NCBI GenBank assembly: GCA_001689495.1 | Contig: LUJS01000042.1 | Coordinates: 132,303-196,302, forward strand | Source: Bacteroidales bacterium M8 | GTDB taxonomy: Bacteria; Bacteroidota; Bacteroidia; Bacteroidales; Muribaculaceae | Direction: 5' to 3' | DNA: 64,000 nucleotides | Shown: positions 33,544 to 43,000 of the stretch, piece by piece | Layout of the letters: every line of letters begins with the position of its first letter | Position numbering within the stretch: the first letter of the stretch is position 1 | The notes under the pieces: model-generated | Told to the model about the DNA's origin: nothing | Databases searched by the model: none | The model's input: only the letters and a program-made list of their open reading frames with translations | Position numbers and translations under genes: made by a program

Positions 33544-34728
33544 ATGGAAAAGATAATCACACTCAAGCGCGGCAAGGAGGACTCGCTGCTGCGTTTTCAC
33601 CCGTGGGTATTCTCGGGGGCCATATATTCGCTCCCCGAGGGGCTCGAGGAGGGCGACACCGTAGTCGTCAACGCCGCCGACGGCACGTTCTTGGGCCGCG
33701 GCCACTATGAGATAGGCTCGATAGCCGTGCGCATACTGTCGTCAGACCGCGACGAGGCCATCGACGAGTCATTCTATGCCGCGCGTCTGCGGGCTGCGTG
33801 GGCCCTGCGCGAGCGTCTGGGCCTGATACGCCCCGACAACAACACCTTCCGTCTGGTGCACGGCGAGGGCGACTTCCTGCCCGGATGCGTGGTCGACGTC
33901 TATGGCGACACCGCCGTGCTTCAGGCTCACAGCCCCGGCATGCACTATGCCCGCCACATCCTTGCCCGCGAGCTTGTGTCGCTCTCGGGCGCCGGGATAA
34001 GGAATGTCTACTACAAGAGCGAGACCACGCTGCCATACAAGGCACGACTCGATCCCGTCAACGACTATATAATAGGTGGCTTCCACACCAACATCGCCAC
34101 CGAGAACGGCCTGCAGTTCAACATCGACTGGCTCAAGGGGCAGAAGACGGGCTTTTTCGTGGACCAGCGCGACAACCGTGCATTGGTCGAGCGCTATAGC
34201 CGCGGCGCCCGGGTGCTGAACATGTTCTGCTATACGGGCGGATTTTCGGTCTATGCCATGAGGGCGGGGGCCGAGCTGGTACACTCGGTCGACTCGTCGG
34301 CCAAGGCCGTGGCGCTGACCGACGCCAACATCGAGCTCAACTTCCCCGGCGACACCCGTCACAAGTCGTTTGCCGTAGATGCCTTCAAGTATCTCGCCGA
34401 CATGGCCGACGGTGCCTACGACCTCATAATACTCGACCCTCCGGCCTTTGCCAAGCACCGATCGGCGCTCAAGAACGCCCTCGTGGGCTATCGCCGCATC
34501 AACGAGGCCGCATTCCGCAAGATCGCTCCCGGCGGCATACTGTTCACGTTCTCGTGCTCGCAGGCAGTGAGCCGCGAACAGTTCCGTCTGGCCGTATTCA
34601 CCGCCGCCGCACGCTCGGGGCGCAGGGTCAGGATACTGCACCAGCTCACCCAGCCCTCAGACCACCCCGTCAACATCTACCATCCCGAAGGCGAATACCT
34701 CAAGGGACTGGTGCTGGCGGTAGAGTGA
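33544..34728 (+). CDS. RlmI-like 23S rRNA (cytosine-C5) methyltransferase
   Basis: 394 residues. An N-terminal PUA domain (LRFHPWVFSGAIYSLPEG, about 1-75) is followed by an EEHEI-like linker domain and a Rossmann-type methyltransferase core. The AdoMet loop is RVLNMFCYTGGFSVYAM (~222-238), with VDSSAKAV as the acidic strand-2 end and IILDPPAFAKHRSAL (~295-309) as motif IV. This order matches RlmI/YccW, which methylates C1962 of 23S rRNA in E. coli; the exact target here is inferred. Confidence 0.9.
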   Translation: MEKIITLKRGKEDSLLRFHPWVFSGAIYSLPEGLEEGDTVVVNAADGTFLGRGHYEIGSIAVRILSSDRDEAIDESFYAARLRAAWALRERLGLIRPDNNTFRLVHGEGDFLPGCVVDVYGDTAVLQAHSPGMHYARHILARELVSLSGAGIRNVYYKSETTLPYKARLDPVNDYIIGGFHTNIATENGLQFNIDWLKGQKTGFFVDQRDNRALVERYSRGARVLNMFCYTGGFSVYAMRAGAELVHSVDSSAKAVALTDANIELNFPGDTRHKSFAVDAFKYLADMADGAYDLIILDPPAFAKHRSALKNALVGYRRINEAAFRKIAPGGILFTFSCSQAVSREQFRLAVFTAAARSGRRVRILHQLTQPSDHPVNIYHPEGEYLKGLVLAVE

Positions 34729-34737
34729 CACCATAAT

Positions 34738-34782
34738 TAATAGGACAGATAGGTCTAATAGGTCCGATATGTTCTATCCGAC
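34738..34782 (+). repeat. Degenerate 9-base tandem repeat
   Basis: Units TAATAGGAC, AGATAGGTC, TAATAGGTC, CGATATGTT, CTATCCGAC: a 9-base period decaying toward the right end. The core ATAGG resembles, in reverse complement, the array at 62279-62314. Confidence 0.75.
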
Positions 34783-34811
34783 ACAGCCAATAAACCAAAA
34801 TCATCATCATA

Positions 34812-36836
34812 ATGACCTTCTTCAAATCATTCATCCCGGCCCTCGCGGGGGCGGCCATGCTGGCCGTGACCTCGTGTGGCGGCGGCAAGGATACCGCCGC
34901 GCAGGCCGATAATTTCGACTACACCGTGGATCGTTTTGCAGACATCGAGGTGCTGCGCTACAAAGTGCCCGGATTCGAGGAACTCACTCCGCGCCAGCGC
35001 ATCCTCATCTATTATCTCACCGAGGCCGCAATCGCAGGTCGCGACATACTCTGGGACCAGAACGGCCGCTACAATCTGGCCATCCGCGACCTGATCGAGA
35101 ATGTCTATGCCAACTATGACGGCGACAAGAACTCTGACGACTACAAGGGTCTCGAGCTCTATCTCAAGCAGATAGAGTTTGCCAACGGCATACACCATCA
35201 CTATTCGATGGACAAGTTCGCCCCCAAGTTCTCGCAGGAATTCCTTGCAGGCCGCGTCGCCGCGCTGCCCGACTCGCTGCGTCCCGCCAATCTTGACGAG
35301 CTGATGCCCGTGATATTCGACCCCGCAGTGATGCCCAAGCGCGTCAATCAGGCTGCCGGTCAGGACCTTATCGTCACCTCGGCCAACAACCTCTATGCCC
35401 CCGGTGTCACTCAGGCCGAGGTCGAGGCATACTATAACGCCCGCAAGGACACCACAGACCTCACGCCCGTGTCGTGGGGCCTCAACACCCGCATGGCCAA
35501 GGAGAACGGCAAGCTCGTCGAGCAGGTCTACAAGGTCGACGGATACTACTCGCCCGCCATCACCCGCGTGGTGTCGCTGCTCGAGAAGGCCGCGCAGTAT
35601 GCCGAGAACGACCGCCAGAAGGCCATCATCGACAAGCTCATCGAATACTATCGCACCGGCGACCTCAAGAAGTTCGACGACTACTCGATAGCATGGGTCG
35701 AGGACACCGACTCGCGCGTCGACTTCATCAACGGATTCATCGAGAGCTATGGCGACCCTCTGGGCATGACCGGCGCGTGGGAGTCCATCGTCAACTTCAA
35801 GAACAACGAGGCCAGCCACCGCACCGAGGTCATTGCCTCCAACGCCAAGTGGTTTGAGTCCAACTCGCCCGTCGATCCCCGCTTCCGCAAGGACGACGTC
35901 AAGGGCGTGAGCGCCAAGGTCATCACCGCCGCCATCCTTGCCGGCGACGCCTATCCCGCCACCCCCATCGGCATCAACCTGCCCAACGCCAACTGGATCC
36001 GCGCCGCACACGGCTCTAAGTCGGTGACCCTCGAGAACATCACCGAGGCATACGATCAGGCCGCCCACGGCAACGGTTTCAACGAGGAGTTCGTCATCGA
36101 CAAGGAGACCTCTGACCTGATGGACAAATACCTCTTCATCACCGACAACATGCACACCGATCTGCACGAGTGTCTTGGCCACGCCTCGGGCCGCCTGCTG
36201 CCCGGCGTTGACCCCGACGCCCTCAAGGCCCACGGCTCGACCCTCGAGGAGGCCCGCGCCGACCTGTTCGCGCTCTACTATCTGGCCGACCCCAAGCTGC
36301 TCGAGCTGGGTCTGCTCGACAACCCCGACGCATACAAGGCCGAATACTACAAGTTCATGCTCAACGGCCTCATGACCCAGCTGATGCGCATCGAGCCGGG
36401 CAAGGACATCGAGGAGGCACACATGCGCAACCGCCAGCTCATAGCCAAGTGGGTATATGAGAAGGGCAAGGCCGACAACGTGGTCGAGATGGTCAAGAAA
36501 GACGGCAAGACATACGTCAGGATAAACGACTATGACAAGCTGCGCGACCTGTTCGGCCAGCTGCTGGGCGAGATACAGCGCATCAAGAGCGAGGGCGACT
36601 ATGCCGCAGGCGAGGCTCTGGTCGAGACATACGCCGTCAAGGTAGACCCCGAGCTACACAAAGAGGTGCTCGACCGCTATGCCACGCTCGACATCGCACC
36701 CTACAAGGGCTTCGTTAATCCCGTCTACACGCCCGTGCTCGATGCCGACGGCAACATCACCGACGTTACAATAAGCTATGACGAGGAGTATCTGCCTCAG
36801 GTGATGCGCTATTCAAAGGAATATCGCACATTGTAA
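34812..36836 (+). CDS. Dipeptidyl peptidase III-type (M49) lipoprotein
   Basis: 674 residues. The M49 zinc motif HECLGH lies at 452-457 (H452, E453, H457), the variant described for the Bacteroides thetaiotaomicron enzyme. The downstream glutamate ligand region is STLEEARADLFALYYL. DPP III removes dipeptides from peptide N-termini. The N-terminus MTFFKSFIPALAGAAML, followed by a lipobox-like AVTSC, suggests a lipoprotein facing the periplasm, unlike cytosolic eukaryotic DPP III. A terminator follows at 36871. Confidence 0.93.
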   Translation: MTFFKSFIPALAGAAMLAVTSCGGGKDTAAQADNFDYTVDRFADIEVLRYKVPGFEELTPRQRILIYYLTEAAIAGRDILWDQNGRYNLAIRDLIENVYANYDGDKNSDDYKGLELYLKQIEFANGIHHHYSMDKFAPKFSQEFLAGRVAALPDSLRPANLDELMPVIFDPAVMPKRVNQAAGQDLIVTSANNLYAPGVTQAEVEAYYNARKDTTDLTPVSWGLNTRMAKENGKLVEQVYKVDGYYSPAITRVVSLLEKAAQYAENDRQKAIIDKLIEYYRTGDLKKFDDYSIAWVEDTDSRVDFINGFIESYGDPLGMTGAWESIVNFKNNEASHRTEVIASNAKWFESNSPVDPRFRKDDVKGVSAKVITAAILAGDAYPATPIGINLPNANWIRAAHGSKSVTLENITEAYDQAAHGNGFNEEFVIDKETSDLMDKYLFITDNMHTDLHECLGHASGRLLPGVDPDALKAHGSTLEEARADLFALYYLADPKLLELGLLDNPDAYKAEYYKFMLNGLMTQLMRIEPGKDIEEAHMRNRQLIAKWVYEKGKADNVVEMVKKDGKTYVRINDYDKLRDLFGQLLGEIQRIKSEGDYAAGEALVETYAVKVDPELHKEVLDRYATLDIAPYKGFVNPVYTPVLDADGNITDVTISYDEEYLPQVMRYSKEYRTL

Positions 36837-36870
36837 TCCGAAATTCAGCCGTTTAGGCCCCAAGACAGCG

Positions 36871-36912
36871 ATCCCCGCCCGGTTTTCCGGCGCGGGGATT
36901 TGTTTTTGTTGA
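36871..36912 (+). terminator. Terminator after the M49 peptidase
   Basis: ATCCCCGCCCGG (36871-36882) pairs with CCGGCGCGGGGAT (36887-36899), with one bulge, then TTGTTTTTGTT. Confidence 0.88.
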
Positions 36913-37002
36913 CAAAAAATACCAAAAACCCCGTAAAAATGACAAATTTTGACCAATATTTGGTGAATTTTAGAAAAATGTCAAAATTTCTTTTGTAAAT
37001 TG

Positions 37003-37033
37003 TTGCAAAATTATGTTCAATAGTATAATTTTG
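37003..37033 (+). promoter_or_regulatory. Promoter of the M6 protease gene
   Basis: TTG (37003-37005), 20 bases, TAATTTTG (37026-37033). The predicted start near 37040 leaves a 25-base leader. Confidence 0.65.
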
Positions 37034-37064
37034 CAGAATCATTCCACAGAAAGCAATTTCCTAT

Positions 37065-39917
37065 ATGGTATCGACAATAAAGAAGGCCATCGCAGCCTCG
37101 CTATTCATCACATCGACAATGACAGTCGTGGCAGTCCCCGCCAAGCCGGGGCTGATGCCCATGACACAGCCCGACGGCTCTGTGATAGAAGTACGTCTGA
37201 TGGGCGACGAATTTCATCACTTCTATCTCAGCGAAGACGGTTACTATCTGGTCAACGACAACGGCACCTACTGCTATGCCGACATCGACGACAAGGGTCT
37301 CACCGTCAGCTCGGGCATCAAGGCCGAGCCCGCCAACAGCCGCTCGGCGGCCTCGATGCAGTATCTCTCCAAGGTCAACATGCCCCGCGTGCTCGAGACG
37401 ATGCAGCTCCGCGCCGACGCCCGCCTGTCGCGCTTGGCACAGACCACCCACATCCCGGCCCCGGCCTTCGCCCCCACGGCATCGCGCGCGGCAGCCGGTC
37501 CCGGTCTCTTCCCCGGCACGCACTTCCCCGCCATGGGCGAGCAGAAGGGCCTCGTCATACTCGTCGAGTATCAGGATGTCAAGATGACCCTCGACGATCC
37601 CCACGACTACTTCCACCGCATGCTCAACCAGCCCGGATTCTCCGACTATGACGGTACCGGCTCGGCGGCCGACTTCTTTGCCGAGTCGTCGATGGGCCAG
37701 TTCGCCCCTCAGTTCGACGTCTACGGCCCCGTGACCCTGAGCAAGAACCGCTCTTATTATGGCGGCAACGACTGGGGCGGCAACGACAAGAATCCCGCCG
37801 ACATGGTCAAGGAGGCCTGCGACCAGCTTGACGGCATCATAGACTTCACCGAATATGACCGCGACGGCGACGGCGAGGTCGACAACGTATTCATCTTCTA
37901 TGCCGGACGCGGCGAGGCGTCGGGCGGATCGGACGACACCGTCTGGCCCCACGCATGGAACGTCGAATATGGCATCGGATACAAGCCCACATACGACGGC
38001 GTGAGCGTGTCGCGCTATGCCTGCTCGAACGAGTGGGAGAGCGGACGCCCCGACGGCGTGGGCACCTTCATCCACGAATTCTCGCACGTCATGGGGCTGC
38101 CCGACCTCTATGCCACGTCATACACGTCGTCGTTCACCCCCGGCTCGTGGTCGTGCATGGACTACGGCCCCTATAACAATGACGGCTGCACGCCTCCCCT
38201 CTATGGCGCGTTCGAGCGCTATGCCCTCGGGTGGATGGAGCCCATGGTCATCGACGGTCCCCTCGACGCATCGCTCGAGCCCATCTCGACCAACAAGGCC
38301 GGCATAATCAAGACCGCCAAGAACAACGAGTTCTTCCTGCTCGAAAACCGCCAGCAGACCTCGTGGGACACCTATATCCCCGGCCACGGCATGCTGATAT
38401 GGCACGTCGACTACAACAGCTCGGTCTGGGACAGCAACAAGGTCAACAACACCCCCTCGCACCAGTATGTCGACATCGAGGAGGCTGACGGCACCCAGAG
38501 CGAATATACACGCGACGGCGACGCATTCCCCGGCACGTCGCACGTGACATCGTTCACAGACACCACCCGCCCGAGCATGAAGACTTGGGGCGGACAGAGC
38601 CTCAACAAGCCCATCACCGACATCGCCGAGAGCGGCGCGGGCCTCATAACATTCAAGGTCTGCGGAGGCCGCACCGAGCCCATGGCCGGAACCATTGCGC
38701 TCGAGGCCCTCGAGGCCGACGACGAGGGATTCACCGCCACGTGGCAGGAGGTCCCCGGCGCCCGATACCTGCTCAGCGTCTATACCCGCCCCGACGACGG
38801 CGAGACAAGGACCTATGTGCCCGGATACGAGCGCAAGGATGTAGGCACCGCCACGTCGCATCGCGTCGACGGTCTGGAGGCCGCAGGTCAATACTATTAC
38901 ACCGTCACCGTGTCCAACGGCTGGGAGCTCTCTGACGAGTCCAACGAAATCGCCGTCACCACGGGCGACGCACCCCTCGACAAGCTCAAGGTCAACGCAC
39001 TCGCGGCCTCTGACGTCAGCTGGGACAGCTTCGTGGCCGCTTGGGACAAGATCTCGCTTGCCGACGACTATGTCATCAACGTATATACCAAGGAGCTGAC
39101 GGGCCACCACAAGGACCTCTGCGACTTTACCGACGGCGTGGACAAGCTGCCCGAGGGCTGGAGCGCCAACACGGGCTCGTCATACTCCAACACCGCTTAT
39201 TCGGGCAACGCCATCCCCGCCATACGTCTGGGCCGCAGCGCCGACGCCGTCACCTCGCCCCGCTATGACGACGGCGTCAAGGCCGTCACCTTCTGGCACC
39301 GCGGCAACGGTACGTCTGACAACGACGTAGTGGTAGTGTCCGTTCGCACCGACGACGGCTGGAAGGCCGTCGAGGAGGTGCCCGTCACCACCGCCAAGGG
39401 TGGCGCGGTCACCACCGTCACCGTCGACATCGAGGGCGCGCACACGGCCCGCGTGGAGCTGAAGCGCAACTCGGGCAAAGGCGCCGTCGCCATCGACGAC
39501 ATCGAGGTGGCCCACGGCATCACATTCGAGCCCAAGACGGTCGAGGGATACGCCGACCTCAGGACAGGCGACACGGACGAGTTCAAGGTGAGCGGTCTCA
39601 AGTCCACCACCACATACTATTACACCGTCACCGCCACCTTCGGCGACATCCGCTCGATCACCTCCGACGAGATCGAGGTGAACACGATCGAAGACTCGAA
39701 CTCGGGCATCGCCGACATCAACGGCGCCGAGACCGTCAGCATCCGGGCATCGCACGGCACCATCGTCGTCAGCGGCCTTGCCGATGGCGACACGGTCAGG
39801 GTCCATGACCTCGCGGGCCGCATGGTGGCCTCGGGCCGCGGCGACTCCCGCTTCACGCTCGACAGTGGCGTCTATATCGTCTCGACCCCCGCCAAGACAC
39901 TCAAGGTAGCAATCTGA
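37065..39917 (+). CDS. Secreted M6-family metalloprotease with T9SS tail
   Basis: 950 residues. A signal peptide is at the N-terminus (MVSTIKKAIAASLFITSTM...). The immune-inhibitor-A-like catalytic domain carries HEFSH (H337, E338, H341) followed by VMGLPDLY, the M6 signature. Further on are fibronectin type III-like modules (about 545-640) and a cleaved-adhesin/jelly-roll domain (LPEGWSANTGSSYSNTAYSG, about 690-830), then another Fn3-like piece. The C-terminus (GTIVVSGLADGDTVRVHDLA...GVYIVSTPAKTLKVAI) matches a type A T9SS sorting domain, so surface-anchored or secreted. It likely degrades extracellular protein; the substrate is unknown. Confidence 0.9.
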   Translation: MVSTIKKAIAASLFITSTMTVVAVPAKPGLMPMTQPDGSVIEVRLMGDEFHHFYLSEDGYYLVNDNGTYCYADIDDKGLTVSSGIKAEPANSRSAASMQYLSKVNMPRVLETMQLRADARLSRLAQTTHIPAPAFAPTASRAAAGPGLFPGTHFPAMGEQKGLVILVEYQDVKMTLDDPHDYFHRMLNQPGFSDYDGTGSAADFFAESSMGQFAPQFDVYGPVTLSKNRSYYGGNDWGGNDKNPADMVKEACDQLDGIIDFTEYDRDGDGEVDNVFIFYAGRGEASGGSDDTVWPHAWNVEYGIGYKPTYDGVSVSRYACSNEWESGRPDGVGTFIHEFSHVMGLPDLYATSYTSSFTPGSWSCMDYGPYNNDGCTPPLYGAFERYALGWMEPMVIDGPLDASLEPISTNKAGIIKTAKNNEFFLLENRQQTSWDTYIPGHGMLIWHVDYNSSVWDSNKVNNTPSHQYVDIEEADGTQSEYTRDGDAFPGTSHVTSFTDTTRPSMKTWGGQSLNKPITDIAESGAGLITFKVCGGRTEPMAGTIALEALEADDEGFTATWQEVPGARYLLSVYTRPDDGETRTYVPGYERKDVGTATSHRVDGLEAAGQYYYTVTVSNGWELSDESNEIAVTTGDAPLDKLKVNALAASDVSWDSFVAAWDKISLADDYVINVYTKELTGHHKDLCDFTDGVDKLPEGWSANTGSSYSNTAYSGNAIPAIRLGRSADAVTSPRYDDGVKAVTFWHRGNGTSDNDVVVVSVRTDDGWKAVEEVPVTTAKGGAVTTVTVDIEGAHTARVELKRNSGKGAVAIDDIEVAHGITFEPKTVEGYADLRTGDTDEFKVSGLKSTTTYYYTVTATFGDIRSITSDEIEVNTIEDSNSGIADINGAETVSIRASHGTIVVSGLADGDTVRVHDLAGRMVASGRGDSRFTLDSGVYIVSTPAKTLKVAI

Positions 39918-40057
39918 AAACATCATAAAGCCAAATCTCTAAATTCCATCATAGGTACAAGAGACTTTACCAATATCCTTTATATTTCGGCCGTGTGTCT
40001 GTTTAAAGGTTTCGACAGACCGACGGTATCTAACCTTAGGAAACCAACATCAAATCT

Positions 40058-43000
40058 ATGAGAACAGTTCTTACACGAATTCTCACAGCATTCCTTGCAG
40101 CCGGTACGACACTGTCGGTGTCTGCCACCCCGCAGGTGATGAAGAAGGCGGGCGGCCACAACATGCCGCGCGTCGAGCTGACAGCCAAAGCTCAGACCAA
40201 GGCTGCCAAGTCTCAGGCCAAGAAGCGCAACTTGCTGGACCAGATCCAGTCGCGCCGCTTGGACAAGGCCGCAGGCTTCTCGGGATTCCGCAAAGCCGCC
40301 ACTGCAAAACTGCCCGGCAAGAAGAATTATGTACATTCGGCAGCCGGTGTCATGCCCGAACTCAGAGGCTCGGTTACATTCTCTGACGCATGGGCAGCAG
40401 CAGGCGAGGCCGCATACGGCCTCTATACCGTGCCCACTCAGGCCGGCGAGAACTTTGAGATGCTCATTGCCGACGTCAACGCCAACTATGGCGGCGTCGA
40501 GGTAGACGGCATCTACTGGGCTCACAACTACGAGAACTTCATGGGCTTCCTCCAGTTCTTCACTGTCATGGGCTATGACATGGAGACCGGCGAGCAGATT
40601 GCCAACATCGAGGTTGACCCCAGCAAGCTCTGCCCCGGCGGCGTGACCCTCGACCCCTCGACCGGTGTCGTATATGGCATCACATTCGACGAGAGCGCCG
40701 AAAACATGGTGCTTTCTACTCTCGCGTACAGCACGTCTGACGTGACGGTAACTCCCATTGCCACGCTCGACGGCAACTGGAACTCGATTGCCGCCGCCCC
40801 CAATGGCGACCTCTACGGCATCAAGTATTATGGCGAGACTCAGGGCGAAAACTTCGTCGTTACATCTTCCGAGCTCGTCAAGTTTGACAAGACCAACGGT
40901 ACATACACCGTCATCGGTCAGACAGGCATGACTCCCCAGTACATGACATCGGCCACCATCGACCCCAAATCGGGCCGTATGTTCTGGACCGTATGTCCTC
41001 CCGACGAGACCGGCATGCTTTGCGAGGTCAACCTCTCGACCGGTGCCGCCACGGTGCTCTATGATTTCCCCGACAACAACGAGGTGATGGGTCTGTATGT
41101 ACCCGCACCCGCAGCCGAAGATGGCGCACCCGCCAAGGTGAGCGGTCTGGAGCTCAGCTTCCCCGAGGGCTCGCTCAGCGGTACCGTTGACTTCGTGGCT
41201 CCCACCACTCTGGTCGACGGCTCGAACGGCGTAGGCGAGATCACCTACAAGGTGCTCGTGGACGGTGAGGAGGCTGCTGCCGGTTCTACCGCATACGGCG
41301 CAACCGTCAATGCTTCCGTGACCATCGCAGAGGCCGGCGAACACACCTTCGTCGTATACTGCTCGAATGCCACCGGCGATGGTCTCAAGACCAAGATCAC
41401 CAAGTTCATCGGCAAGGGCGTTCCCGCTGCTCCCGTAGTGACCGCCGAGTATGCCGACGGCACCGCCAACGTGGCTTGGACACCCGTCACCACTTCGGCC
41501 GACGGCGGTTATGTCAACCCCGCCGAGGTCACCTATACCGTGACACGCTATCCCGATGCAGTCGTTGTTCTCGAGAACAGCAAGGAGACAACATTCTCCG
41601 AGCCTCTCGCCGAGCCCGCCTCGATCGTATCCTACACATACGGCGTCAAGGCTTCGTACAACAACACCGTATCTGCCGAGGGCAAGTCAAACGCAATCGT
41701 TCTCGGTTCGATCGTTCCTCCCTACACTCAGGATTTCGAGGGCGAGGATGCACTCGGTGGCTTCACCCTGATTGATGCCAACAACGACGGCAAGACTTGG
41801 GCTCTCTATGACGGCAGGGCAAGAATCGGATACAACTCGTCTCTCGACATGGACGACTGGTTGATCACACCTCCCATGAAGCTCGAGGCCGGCAAGGCTT
41901 ACAAGGTTTCCTTCAAGGCCGCTTCCAACGGTACAGCATTCCCCGAGCGTCTCGAGGTCAAGTGGGGCAACAACAACACTGCCGCCGCCATGACCAATGT
42001 CCTGCTCGAGCCCACCATCCTCCAGTCTTCGATAGACGCCGAGTTCAGCAAGGTCATCACCCCGCAGGCCGACGGCACATACTTCATCGGTTTCCACGGC
42101 ATGTCTGATGCAGACCAGTTCTATCTCTATGTAGACGACATCTCCATCGCAGCCGGCATCTCTTCTGCCGCTCCCGGTCTGGCAACCAACCTTGCCGCCA
42201 AGGCTGCCGATTATGGTGAGAAGAAGGCCACCATTACCTTCAATGCTCCCGCAGTAGATTTCTCCGGCACTGCACTTGCCTCGCTGACCAAGGTCGAGCT
42301 GCTCCGCGACAATGAGGTCATCAACACCTTCAACGCTCCCGCGCCCGGTGCCGCCCTCACCTTCGCCGACAATCTGCCCGCAGCAGGTACATACACCTAC
42401 AGCGTGGTAGGCTATAACGCTGAAGGCGCTGGCGACATCGCAAGCACAAGCGTTTATGTAGGCTATGACTATCCCGAGGCTCCCGCTCAGGTGACCCTGA
42501 CCGAAGACCAGCAGAACCCCGGTACCGTAACCGTTACATGGAGCTCTGTCGGCAAGGACGTATCCGGTGCCAACATCGGCTATGGCAAGGTCAAGTATGA
42601 TCTCTATGTATTCGAAGGCAACGACCGCGTGCTCGTAGCCGGCGACCTCACCGATACCAGCTACACCTATGCTGCCGTGCCCGAGGGTCAGGCTTTCATG
42701 CAGTATGCAGTATTCGCCAAGACCGAGCGTGGCGAGGGCGAGGGTCAGATCTCTGACATGCTTGCCATTGGCCAGCCCTATACAAGCTTTGACGAGTCGT
42801 TTGCCGACGGCAACCTCCACTACATCACAGGCCTGATGAATCTTGCCGACTATGGCGAGGCTAATGCCAAGATCTACAATGACGAGTCGTTCACCGACCT
42901 CCAGTCTTGCGACGGCGACAACGGATTCATCGGCATTCAGGGTCAGTATCTCGACGATGCCCTGCGTCTCTTCACAGGCAAGATCGACCTGTCCGCTATC

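Noticed and set aside
39918..40057. Independent promoter for the adhesin-like gene
   Set aside because: The best match (TATATTTC) lacks the final G of the -7 consensus and has no -33 partner, so I did not list it.
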